DNA of 49,396 bases from Candolleomyces eurysporus (taxonomy: Eukaryota; Basidiomycota; Agaricomycetes; Agaricales; Psathyrellaceae), in NCBI GenBank assembly GCA_027579435.1, contig JANBPK010000974.1, positions 1 through 49,396 of the forward strand. The letters run 5' to 3'. Positions within the stretch are counted from its first letter, which is position 1; each line of letters starts with the position of its first letter. Both the position numbers and the translations under genes were made by a program. This document shows, one piece after another, positions 36,516-46,949 of the stretch. A model generated the notes under the pieces. The model saw only the letters and a list, made by a program, of their open reading frames with translations. It was not told where the DNA came from and did no database searches.

Positions 36516-37183
36516 CTGTAGGGAGGCAAGAGAGAGCATATAGTCAGCATACATGCACCAGAGAGCCCAAGTCGGCAGAAATAAACGAAAAGATGAACAC
36601 GTATCCCCCCCGTGTACGCCCGTGCCAGCTGGCAACGGCGCCGATGGCAGTTGTGCAAGCTGGAGATGCGGGGGTCGACGCGTAGAGGGGCTTGACGCGA
36701 AGGGCGCGACGCGGCTGGAGATCATTGATCGCCAAACAAACAAAGCGCGGTGGGGGATGTGGTCGACGACGCCCAAGGGTGCACGGACGACGATGAGGGC
36801 CTGGAAAGGCACGGACGGGCGAGAAGACACGTCGAGGAAGGCGACACTCACAGTTTGTAATTAAGGGAGGAGAGGGAAATAAAAAAAGTTTTAGGCGTAG
36901 GGGACGAGAGTGTAGCAGACAGCTGTAGCGGCTACGCTGGGTTGGCTGGGGCACTGGGCAAGCAATAGCAGGGGCGATGGCACAACTGGGCCCCCTACAC
37001 CAACCCGTTTAATGGGTGGGAATCCCCCGGCAATTCCCGCCACCCTGTGCACAGATTCAACGAGCCCAAATAATACACAATACTCCGCACGGGCCGTGGG
37101 CGCTCGGGCTGTGCAAAGTTGGATAGATTCATGATGCTACATATTTTTCGACTTTACATAGTTGAGTGCCAGCGCAACATAGC
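36516..37183. other. Intergenic, HMG promoter side
   Basis: 668 bp. A purine-rich stretch (GGGAGGAGAGGGAAATAAAAAAAG, 36865-36888; pyrimidine-rich on the HMG strand) fits a fungal transcription start region. No gene seen. Confidence 0.45.
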
Positions 37184-38841
37184 CTAGGTCGCCGCACGAA
37201 AGCATAGAGCGTTCGTCAAACACAGTGCTCGACCGCGTGGAATCTGCCTCGATCTGAGAAAGGTTGAAATTTCGAACCGAAAGTTGAAACAAGGACGCAC
37301 CTCTGCAAACGGTAGATTCTCAAGCGCTAGATATTTAGCCTGTCGTTCAAATAGTATAAGTTGTCAAACCGGGAGCCAGAGCAACTCGAGACCCACCTTG
37401 TTCGTAGATTCCTCTTCAGAAACGCCAGGAGAGTTCACCTTGCAAAAAAGATGGGCAAGGAATGCAGGAAAGAATAACCACAGAACGCACCTCCTCATGT
37501 ATTTCGAATTCGGACAGTTCCCAAATCAAGAGCATGTCTTCACGCTCTCTGAAGGAATTGTTCACCTGGTGCGTGCTCTTGACAACACAACCATGCGGGG
37601 GATAAACAGCATCTTGATCGACCAGAGGTTCGCCCGGATCGTTGATTTCAGAGCGCACGACCTGGTCAACGAGGGGCTCCGAGAGCTCGAGATCACCTTC
37701 CCCAGGCGAGGATTCGCTAGTATCTCCGATTTCAGAGCGCACGCTCGAAGAAGGGGGGTGACAGAGCAGCGTCTCTTTGAATGCACGATCCTCTCCGAGC
37801 GGGGAAGTGCTGGTTTCGGAGCGCACGCTCGGAGAAGGGAGGCGACAGAGTCCATCAAGCGGCGTCTCTTTGGACGCACGATCCTCTCGGAGCGGGGTAT
37901 TGCTGGTCTCGGANCGCACGCTAGACGAAGGNGGGCGACNGGATCCATCAAGCAGTCTCTCTTTGAAAACACGATCCCCTCCTAGCGGGGAATTGCTGGT
38001 TTCNGGAACGCACGCTNGACGAAGGGAGGCGCNGGACGCGCTGAAGGAGGACCCCTTCAAAGGCGCGATCGTTCCCGAGCGAATATCTNGTGTTTTCGCC
38101 NCGCTCGTTNCCCCCGCCGAGGGAGGGGGCGGGGGAAAGCAGGCGGGGCCCCATTGGAACGACGATTATCCCCTTCCCGCTCTTCCACAGGCGGCTTCTT
38201 GAATGAGGTTTGGACTCGTTCCGCGAGCTTCGTGTCCTGTTCTGGGTCTTAATATTTGCACAAATATAATATTGAAGTTCTTACCTCGAAATTCTTGATA
38301 GTATGAGCCACCCTCTCGTAAATCTTCGCGGGTACTGATGTTCGGCGAATACGGGCCTTCGGGGTCCGCGTCCAGCGAGATGCGCCGGCGGGAAACGCGA
38401 ACGCCCAAACCATGAGGAGGAACCAAACGAGCATCAAGGAATATGGGTAAACCAGATCCTTATAATACGGCGGGTCAACGTCCTCCGGGAGACCAGGCCC
38501 TGTAGGAACTTCGGGAACCTCGACGGGAACCGGGGTCGGGATAATGGCGTAAACGTTGTAAAGGACGTTTGTATGTTCAGCAGGGTCGGGGATGATTCGT
38601 TCGACCCGGGGTGNNCGACATCGCAGGGCAAGCGAGCGAGCTTCTGGATGCGTAGAGCCTTGGCGAGGTCACAGAAAATATTGAAAAAGGTGGGCTTGCC
38701 AACAATGGCCGCCGAGGCGGGCTGAGCAGTCCCCAGAACGATGCCGAGGACAAGGTGCGAGGCGATATTCCAAGGCGATTGTGCGCTGCTCAGGATGTGC
38801 GACGCGAGGAAGAGGCTCCACGCGGGCCAAAGCCCCGCCAT
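37184..38841 (-). CDS. Unrecognised membrane protein, paralog A, with tandem repeat region
   Basis: I do not recognise the family. ATG 38841 gives MAGLWPAWSLFLASHILSS, a hydrophobic start. Then come FFNIFCDLAKALRIQKLARL, a Pro-rich stretch (TPVPVEVPEVPTGPGLPEDV), one strong membrane segment (YPYSLMLVWFLLMVWAFAF), a basic stretch, and a region of ~31-residue repeats (SETSTSPLGEDRAFKETLL...SVRS). The end has LVDQDAVYPPHGCVVK. The paralog at 40290-42056 matches in the start, the FCDLAK motif, the PYSLM membrane segment and the LVDxxAxxPP-VVK motif. The frame breaks at the NN at 38614-38615 and near N's in the repeats. The 3' exons, to a stop at 37184, are the least certain part. Function unknown. 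Confidence 0.6.
37741..38105. repeat. 93-bp coding tandem repeat (about four units)
   Basis: CTCTTT followed by a CGATCC-type block recurs at 37773, 37866 and 37959, exactly 93 bp apart, with a diverged unit near 38053. 93 bp is 31 codons, so the repeat stays in frame inside paralog A. The encoded unit carries ETSxSPLxEDRAxKE and PSSSVRS. Confidence 0.8.
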
Positions 38842-39965
38842 AGAGTGGTCTTGACGAGGAGAGCTGTATGAAGGTTGTAGAGCAGTTCAGAAGAACGAAG
38901 TGTATGAGGTGGGTGGATTTCAGTTCCGCCCCTTCCGCGAGAGTCATATTTAGGTCGATCTGGTAGCTTCGATCGTCGACAGAGCCGAGTCGTGGGCGCT
39001 TGGATCCATCTAAGCAGCAGTCTCTGTGTCCATAAATGCAATGGTAGATTGGCGTGCAGGTATCCTATCCAGAGCGGCCTTCCCAGACGTCGGGTCGGTG
39101 AAATAGTGCGGTCCGTCATCGTCAATGATTCCCTCAAGGCCAGTTTGTCAGTTGAAGGTTCGACGCCGCTACCAGACGGTAGATTCCGGGTAAAAGGAAG
39201 TATTTGTCTACGACCAATGAATAAATGGCCACGCTAAGAAATAACGTTGACCATCAATATTGTCTCCCTAAAGAAGTATTTAGCTTTTGCTTCGGATCCA
39301 AACAACAGGGTTTGATGTTGACGCGCTGTCCTACCTTTCTCCGAGTCCATGATCATCTTCCCTGACGTTTGTGTCATGTCATAATTTAACTATATTTACC
39401 CTTTGGCTCATGAACTACGCGCTATGACCACGCTCTTCATCTCAGAAGCGGACTAGTTTGTCAGTGTGTTGTCGAACCAAGCTTCCAGGCGCTAGATTGG
39501 CCAGAACTTCCCCTTCTTCTCCCAACAAATGTTCTGGGAGAACGGCATTCAGTAACATCTACCTCACATCCCTGACGATGACTTTCGACGCACGCTGGCC
39601 GAACCCGGACGACCACGGCATCCACTAGCAGCTCCAACTCGGTCGGGGTGACACTCGGCCAGTGTGCTATTACGCCCATGCCGGTTCCGCGTCAATTCGA
39701 GGGTAGAGAGGAAAACCCGCGTATGATTTAATATCCAAGGTGGTATAATCATAGGTACATAGTGCAGAACGATCGAGAAAGGGTAAAATACGATAAATAA
39801 ATTATAAAGATGCAGCGATTGGATACGTATTGGTATGGCAGATCTACAGCAGGAGTCCGTGACCGAGAGAGAACGATAAACCCATAAAGATTATTGATAA
39901 GATACGGCTTCGAGAAAATAGATTGCAAAAGAAATCGAGAACAAGACGAGAGGCGTACCTTGATT

Positions 39966-40005
39966 GACAACCTCGACCGTGGCGGATTTCGCAACGGGAG
40001 ACAGA
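39966..40005. repeat. 40-bp direct repeat, copy 1
   Basis: From GACAACCTCGACCG to GGGAGACAGA; 39 of 40 bases equal the copy at 40065-40104, 99 bp away. On the minus strand it reads LSPVAKSATVEVV. Confidence 0.85.
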
Positions 40006-40064
40006 TTAACCGTAGTCTGTGTTGTCAATCTATGCAAATGATGCTAGTGAGGGATTCCATCATC

Positions 40065-40104
40065 GACAACCTCGACCGTCGCGGATTTCGCAACGGGAGA
40101 CAGA
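40065..40104. repeat. 40-bp direct repeat, copy 2
   Basis: Single mismatch (C for G in CGTCGCGG) to copy 1. The same LSPVAKSATVEVV frame is open on the minus strand. Confidence 0.85.
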
Positions 40105-40289
40105 CGAGCTGTATTGTCGAAAGATGCATGAGAGATGGTGGAGATGTATATCGGCAAATCGAGAAAAANGTCTTGATAGCGTAGAAGATGATGATGCGAG
40201 AGTGGGGGCGTCCCCCGTATCTGCATCAGGCATGTGAGTTGAGAGTATTGACCAAAGTACGCTTAGTCACTTACGTTTGCAGGCTCCCA

Positions 40290-42056
40290 CTATCTTGCGG
40301 ATCCAACAATGAACATCCACTCATCGCCAAAGGAAGCCGTGGTAATTGCTTCAGTGTCAACCGGGGCGTGGTCAACGGTTGATGAACTCGAAAAGTTCTC
40401 AAGGAAGTCGGGTGGAATTCCCTCTCCTGAAGTATTTTTGAGAGGAGGTGTTGGCGAAGCAGCATTGGAGGATGGAGTGACCGGAGTAATAGGAGGAATA
40501 TTCAAAGGCTATTCATTGGTAGGCTGGGTCAGTTGCTAAAATCAAACTTAGAGTAATGTGTGCACACCTCATCGACGGACTGGACTGGGTCTTCCACAAT
40601 CTCCGTAAACCTGGAAGGGGGGNATTTGGTCTGGATCGTACTCCTACACAAATAATGGATGAGCTACGAAGGTAGGCAAGAAAAAAAATACTAGGAACGC
40701 ACCACTTCCTGCCGATGGGATACGAACTGTTTGGATTCCTCGACGCCAAGGGGAGTGCTTTCGCCCTCTTCATAAAAGATGTATACGAGCTTTTTATAGG
40801 TTATTTCGTGTTTCACGACGTAGACAGCTGGAGGAGAGATGGCGTTCGGGTCCACGAGAGGCTCGAGCTTAGGGCCCATATCCGGCGAAGCTTGACGCAG
40901 ATTCTCATGCTGGTTTTCTGGCACGCGCGACCCGGATGAGGCTGGGCGAAGACCTTCGTTATGCTCGTCCGTACGCGACCTAGATGAAGCCTGTGTCCAG
41001 CGTGGCTCCTCACGGAGAGTCCGTGCGAGGAAAGACAGTCCCCGAAAGATGATAAATAAATCCATCACGATGAGACAGATGAATGTTATAGGGTAGTGGT
41101 CGTAGGTGTTGCGGAGATCCTCGTATACCAGGACAAAGATCTCGGTAACAACGTTAGGCCATGCGGGTGGCGAAAGCGGAAGGACAAGATCTTCAATGAA
41201 GGCGCCGATATCGCAAGGGAAGAGAGCGAGAATGTTGACGGGGAGAGTCTTTGCAAGACTAGAGAAGATGTTGACCCGATAGGCCATGATGAACCGAAGA
41301 ACAGGCTGAGCAGCCTCCATAAAGGCGGTGAAGAGTTGAGAGGCGAAATCCAAAGGTAATGAGCCACCGAACAAGATGTATAAGAGGAGCAATAGGCCCA
41401 CCGCCCGCGCCATGCGGGGAATCAGAAAGCGAAGGCTGAAGGAGGCTGCGAGAGAAATGAAGGCCTGGTCCACGGGAGACTCGAGGTCGAAGCGCATATC
41501 CGACGAGGTTGCCCGGACGTCCTTATGACGCTTGTCGGCATGCGATCTAGATGAGGATGAGCCCTGGAGGGTCCGTTTGAAGTATGAAAGACCGCCGGAG
41601 GAGAAGGCGACAAGCGAGATCATGCCAATAAACCAGATGAACATCAAGCTGTAGGGGATGATGAGATCCATATAATCCGGCGGGGGAACGTAATCCGGGA
41701 GGGCGTTGAAGCCGGCCTGGGGCGCAAACTGGGGGNATGGCTTTCGGGCCCGGGGTGATAGTTGAAACGGGAGCAGTACTAGTACGAGTAGGGACGTAGA
41801 TGATTTCTTCGGTGACAGAGGCGGGGAGAGGCGGGGCGATTTCGCAAGACAAGGCAACAAGACCCTTCACAAGAAGCGTCTTGGCAAGGTCGCAGAAGAG
41901 ACGAGTAAACGCGGGCTTCGCCGAGACTCGAACGCGCTGAGAGGCTGTCAGAACAGCGGCAACCAGACGCTCAGAGGCGGTATCCCAAGGTAACTGGTCG
42001 CTGGTAAGGAGATGTGGAGGGAGTAATAGATCCTCTGCGGGCCAATACCACGGCAT
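40290..42056 (-). CDS. Unrecognised multipass membrane protein, paralog B, internally duplicated
   Basis: ATG 42056 gives MPWYWPAEDLLLPPHLLTS. Module 1 holds LFCDLAKTLLVKGLVALSCEI and IIPYSLMFIWFIGMISLVAF; a long hydrophobic stretch (MARAVGLLLLLYILFGGSL) separates it from module 2, with SLAKTLPVNILALFPCDI and YPITFICLIVMDLFIIFRG. Each module ends in a Ser/Arg-rich linker and an ESPVDQAFIS / EPLVDPNAIS motif. The main exon runs to an intron at about 40705; further exons give EYDPDQ, RFTEIVEDPVQSVDE and NIPPITPVTPSSNAASP, ending IVGSAR at 40290. N's at 41736 and 40623 each add one base and break the frame. At least three membrane segments. No known family recognised. It starts 263 bp from the divergent gene at 42320. 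Confidence 0.65.
40557..40724. repeat. Duplicated ~166-bp segment, copy 1 (3' exon of paralog B)
   Basis: Matches 45017-45182 along its whole length with only a few substitutions and indels, from TGTGCACACCTCATCGACGG to CTGCCGATGGGATACG, same orientation, 4.46 kb apart. Confidence 0.9.
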
Positions 42057-42319
42057 GCTGGGACCTGGAAGAGAGGAATAACAGAAGGAGTACGAAACAG
42101 GCGTACGACGGCCTCTATCCAATCCGTTCCTCCCGCCCGCTAGCCGGGCTCGACGTCATTCGGTTCATAATTACGGACTAGGCGTCTGGTATGCTTCAAC
42201 AGGGGTTGCAGCTGACTAGGAGTTGGCGGGAGGAACTGGAATTGTGGCTGACCTTGCGTTCTATTTATTCTCCCCTCGCTCTCCCATCTTGCAGCATTGC
42301 TCACGAGTCACCACCCACC

Positions 42320-43240
42320 ATGTCTCTTCTCGCCCACATCGCAGCTCTCTGGTATTCCGCAGTCTCCATCTTCACACCTCCAGGCCCTCCCATCGGCTAC
42401 AAAGTGTTTCCCGCCGGTCCCCCGACTGCAAGCCCCCCTTCGCATGCAGCCCCCCCNTCCATCCCTCGGTCTATGGAATGGGAATTTTCTCGCTGCGGTG
42501 CCAATAATATTTGCACTCCTCTATCTCCACACACACTTCGTTCTCCGGAACTGCGTACATCCATCTCACGGCAAGGATACAACCACCGATGGCCGCATCA
42601 ACCAGCTACCTTCCACCAACAGCAGCACTCCTGACCAAATAGCTTCACGCCTGAGGGCCCTCTTCTCTGAGCTCTCAACTGGCGACGATATCAGCGACTC
42701 CTTCCTCATAAACCGGATTTTTAGGCTGCAACGGAACATGTCTCCCGAAGATGTACGTCTATGTGCCGCCAAACTAGCCTTCGAAGCGAAGTCAGGGGAG
42801 GGGTTTCGTGGATATGCATACCCGCCTGGCGTTCAGCCTCAGGCTTTCCCAGCTCAAACTCCAACGGGAGCTGCCCCATTCTTTCCTGGCGTAGGGGCCC
42901 GAGCTCAAACCCCAGCCGGAGCCACCCCATGTTCCTGTTCCGCCTCTGGTGCACGCCCTTATTCTGGATATGAAGAGACGCTGTACACCCCTCTGGCGGC
43001 CCATAGGACCAGTGCTCACTCCACAGAAGACGTCACCCCATCCCCGAGCGATGTTTTCCTGCCTCAGGCTGACGCATCTCCAGACGTCCATCGTTATACT
43101 CAGCGACAAGTACGTCGCATGGTTCCTTTCTGTTTTGAGATTCACTGACACCTTTTATTTCTTAGGAAAGGAACCCATTCTCAACTTCGATGAGGGTGTT
43201 GAGGGACATGGAAGGGTTGTCCAGTTGGGAGGACATTTGA
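42320..43240 (+). CDS. Unknown Pro/Ser-rich protein with N-terminal membrane segments
   Basis: ATG 42320 gives MSLLAHIAALWYSAVSIF, a hydrophobic start, then a Pro-rich stretch. After the N at 42457 (one base too many) the frame reads LAAVPIIFALLYLHTHFVL, a second membrane segment. The middle has RIFRLQRNMSPEDVRLCAAK; the C-terminal half is rich in Pro, Ala, Thr and Ser with two similar stretches (AQTPTGAAPFFPG, AQTPAGATPCSC). A donor after HRYTQRQ joins to ERNPFSTSMRVL and a stop at 43240. I recognise no family. It shares a 263-bp promoter region with paralog B, so the two may be co-expressed. Confidence 0.55.
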
Positions 43241-45016
43241 AGGCAGAAGGACCGAACTGCTGGCAAGATGTGTGAAATGGACTCTTTCTTCACGAGAGAG
43301 TTCAATTAGCGCCTCTTCACATACTCGCTGAATTATCTTCAGTCCTACCCACGTATCACAAGTCAGAGTCTTTTTTCTGGTGTTTTTTTTTATTATTATT
43401 CCCTTTTTCTCGGTCTTGTCATTGCATGTATACAACTATCTCTATAGCGTCTTTACCCATTAATATCTACGCTTCAGTACCTCGCAAACATCCCGTTAGT
43501 TTGAGCGTCCTCTGGGCGGAAGGCTGGGTCTCGATATGATCGTTTCCGTCGCGCCAGATGCACAAAAGCGGCATACATAGACATGAATAATTCTATAGGC
43601 CCACAGAGANGAGAGATGACTTAGGATCCGTCTCATCACAGATGGAGCTCTTGAGTTGAAGGTGGGTGGGAGTATGGCGAGCTTCCTCTCTTCCGTTTGG
43701 TGTGGCCACGCACTCGGTGCTTCAACGCGGCTACAGCGCTAAACATTGTGTTAAACAGTGAGGGAGACGGTGGTGAAGGTGCAGGAGATAGTGGAAGACA
43801 CAACTTGAAGATGGGACGACCATCCAGAAGGCGGAAAACTACTTGACTGGTGCGCGTATTGGCAGGATCCCCCCAACCGTTATAAGGGGGCGCATTAGCA
43901 GGAATGCCAACCAGTGTGCTACTTCAACCCGCAGTGTCTCTTCACAGTCAGAGCGCAGGGCTTGAAGGACTGACTCGGAGTAACGCCAGGGGGCCGGGTG
44001 CCGTTCGCTCGCTTCTTGTCCGTTTGGCCCCTTGCTTGTTGCTGGCATGGGCATGGCGACCGCAAGAAGCCTGAGCTTTGCTAGTCAAAGTGGACGCATC
44101 GAGATTACAAGGGAGCATAGATTCTTTATTATGGGATCCGGAGGCCTACAAAATACTGTTACCAAATGATCGGGATAGGAAGCTGCCCGTTACGATGCAG
44201 TGTCATGAAGGCCTCCTGCAGTTGAATTCTCAAGTTCTCGAAGCAAAAACGAAAAGGAGAGGAAATACCTGATCAAAATAACGTCGAGGATAAGACAAAC
44301 GGGACGATGTACGACGACTATGGCTCGGACCTGGCCGTACACACCCTGAGGAAGCAAGGGATAGGAAATGCTGAAATTTCTCGCGAATGGGCGGTGAATA
44401 TTAATCGTCTGGTGGTTGGCTTGATGACCGTCATTGCACCCGAATTTCAAGAATGTCGAGCGGCGAGTTCCCAACGCCTACAATAAGGCTATGGAAGTCT
44501 ACAAAACGGTAAGTACGGCTACCTCAATGTGACTTGATACTGACGTCCTCGGTCGTAACCAACTCTAGGCCTTGTCGCTGCATCTTTGCCATAGACTCTC
44601 ACCCCCAATCCGCGCTCCGTAGACATACTAACATGCCGAGTCGTTTACGCTGGGAACAGTAGTCCTGATGGGCTTCAGATCTAAAAATTGGTGACTATGT
44701 GAGGTTATTCCAATGCAATCGCGTACAGTTATTGATTCGTACCTTTTTTCCTGATTGTCCGACTCTCGCAAGTGCAAAGGGGTGCCTATGCTCGACCCTA
44801 TTCATAGCATGCGATTACTGGAGCCGCCAGTGAGAGCTGACAGAGTGACAGAGTCTACGAAACGGTGAGATGCTGCACACATAAGTCGGAGACGGGAACT
44901 TACTTCTGCCTAGGGTCCTTCTAGCTTCTGACCCATTCGCCTAATCGACCCTTCACGTGCTTCCCCTGTAGTTATTTGACTTTGAAGGGAAGATAACAGT
45001 CAAGTAATGAGTTATC
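43241..45016. other. Gene-poor stretch
   Basis: 1.8 kb with T-rich DNA near 43380-43400 and only weak open frames. The one with best coding character is listed at 44226. Confidence 0.45.
44226..44486 (+). pseudogene. Possible gene remnant of unknown function
   Basis: The 86-codon open frame includes MYDDYGSDLAVHTLRKQG and EISREWAVNINRLVVGLM, which look like real protein, and ends at 44486. Removing one base near 44451 would carry the frame on through RRVPNAYNKAMEVYKT to a good GTAAGT donor at 44519. That suggests a broken exon chain. Family not recognised. Confidence 0.25.
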
Positions 45017-45182
45017 TGTGCACACCTCATCGACGGACTGGACTGGGTCTTCCGCAATCTCCGTAAACCTGGAAGGGGGGACATGGTCTGGATCGTACTC
45101 CTACACAAAGAATGGATGAGCTACGAGGGTAGGCAAGGAAAAAAAATCCTAGGAACGCACCACTTCCTGCCGATGGGATACG
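45017..45182. repeat. Duplicated ~166-bp segment, copy 2
   Basis: See 40557-40724. Here the minus-strand exon reads EYDPDHVPPSRFTEIAEDPVQSVDE in one unbroken frame; the same exon in copy 1 is broken by an N. Confidence 0.9.
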
Positions 45183-45400
45183 CCCTGGTCGACAGTTGCT
45201 CATTGATGAGGCCAAGGGTGGGGTCGTGTGGGTCTTCGACGTTGAAACAAGTGAAATGGAACATCATGATGTCTGCGAGACCTAGCGCTCCGCATACTCC
45301 CAAAGGTAAGTGAGAAAGTTGATGATGAGGTCGATAGGTTTCTTCCCGAGCTATGAATAGGGGAGTTTAAGTTAGTCAAAATGAATAATATTGTCGTAGA
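45017..45400 (-). pseudogene. Relic of a third member of the A/B membrane protein family
   Basis: Besides the exon duplicated from paralog B, the minus strand above it holds an exon-like stretch LGKKPIDLIINFLTYLWEYAER after a plausible acceptor, then a stop. No start exon, FCDLAK motif or membrane segments are seen nearby, so I take it as the decayed 3' end of another copy. Confidence 0.4.
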
Positions 45401-46949
45401 AGGTGCGAACTGGATTTGCTTACCGAAATATCGGGCAACCGAGAATTCACAGCAGACTCATCTCGAAGGGCACGGGGCTCCAAGAGCAATTTGAACCATT
45501 CGCAGTTCAAGGTGCCAGCCATGGAACTTGAGTTCTGCGCCTCCAAGCTCTACGCAGCAACGCGGCCTACGTCGGTGTGGAGCAAGTATGTTGGAATCTG
45601 GAGGAGACGCGCTTCGTTGACAATACAAGCTCGGACGAGGGCGGATTAAACGTACCTTGCAGAAGTTTTCGAAGAATCCAGTCAGGTGAGGATCCGCTGC
45701 ATTCGCCCACAAGCAGCACCCAAAGAACTGTAGGCAGCACCGCAGAACGTGGTCCCTAGCCATGGCAGTCCGCATTAGCAACACACTCTCAACCAGCGCT
45801 AGAAATCAAGAGCACTCACCAAATCGATTGGAACCGATATCCTCCCCTCTTCTGCAACCTACTGAGCGATGGCCAGAGGCAACTTCGGCAAAGACAGAGG
45901 CAGTGGACTCGTTGAACACGGGCGGGCGGCGTTCAAGGTTATCACTGAACGAGGGCCGTAGAGGCGGAGGCTGGGCGGAGGTGGGACCCGTAAACTGACG
46001 GCTTTCGCTTGCGAAACTTGCTAAACTTGCTGAGCCTGTTGCCCCACTGCTGTTGCTGAGGAATGGCTCCATGCTGAACCTGCCCCGTACAGGGCATCTA
46101 GATCTGCTGCTGCTGCTGTTGCGGAAGTTGGGCATACGTAGGTGAAGGACTGGAGACCGGCTTCTCCGTAGGTCGGGAACCGTTCCAATTACTTCCAATT
46201 ACTTCGAAGTCCCAACTATGAGGGCTGCAAGGATATCGATTCACTCAAGGACATGAAATGAAGAGGAATATCACGCACCTTGCGGCAAGACTCGAAACAT
46301 CGACACTGATAGAGCTCCGAAAAACGTCAATGGAAAGTGGAAAGAGGCATTTATCCGAGCCGCCGGCAACAGCCGAGCTGGTCACTCACCGACCAGCCGA
46401 TGCAAGGTTCATCCTATCTACGACACCATTTCAATGTGTAAATGAAATAAGGGCCCCAGGCCTCGGACTCAAGGCTAACCGGGTGCGTCGACTTTTCCTT
46501 CTTTTCTACTGGCACGCTAACCGGGAATCCCAAAGCCCTCAGTGCGTCATCGACTTCCCTGCTCTGAACCTGGCAGTTCACGCCTCAACACCACCAGCGA
46601 AGGTTCAGTTGGAAACAAAGGGCCAACGTGTTCAAGGTGGTTGATCCAGAAAGCGTTGTCATTATAAGTCCCCTGCATCGCCTGGTGCCGTCTTCCTCGC
46701 TCGGCAGTCCGCTGAAGTGAGTCCGTGCCTTGTTCCATCCAACGTAGTCTCATCTTCCACAGGGTGACAGACGCGTGAAGAGAAAAGACCGCGTTCATAT
46801 TCCTCCATTTCTGGCTCCTCGGAATTGATGTTGGTAATCGTACAAGACTCGGCATCTCAGAGGTAAGTCGGTCAGAGCTTGCCTGTACCCTTCGTCTCAA
46901 TTGCGTGTCTTTAGCGTTATGGCTATAGCCACCCGCGTTCTGATCAGCA
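45401..46949. other. Gene-poor stretch with CTG microsatellite
   Basis: Minus-strand open frames at 45458-45784 (with HLTGFFENFCK) and 45806-46198 (Ser-rich) could be exons, but no start or splice chain ties them together. A CTGCTGCTGCTG run lies at about 46102-46115. Confidence 0.35.

Larger units (their letters stand above)
38842..40289. other. Stretch between paralogs A and B, with a short direct repeat
   Basis: 1.45 kb holding the promoter side of paralog A and the 3' side of paralog B. A 40-bp repeat is listed separately. A few unsupported short open frames otherwise. Confidence 0.45.

Noticed and set aside
46095..46120. CAG/CTG microsatellite as a coding polyglutamine tract
   Set aside because: No supported gene model reads through it.
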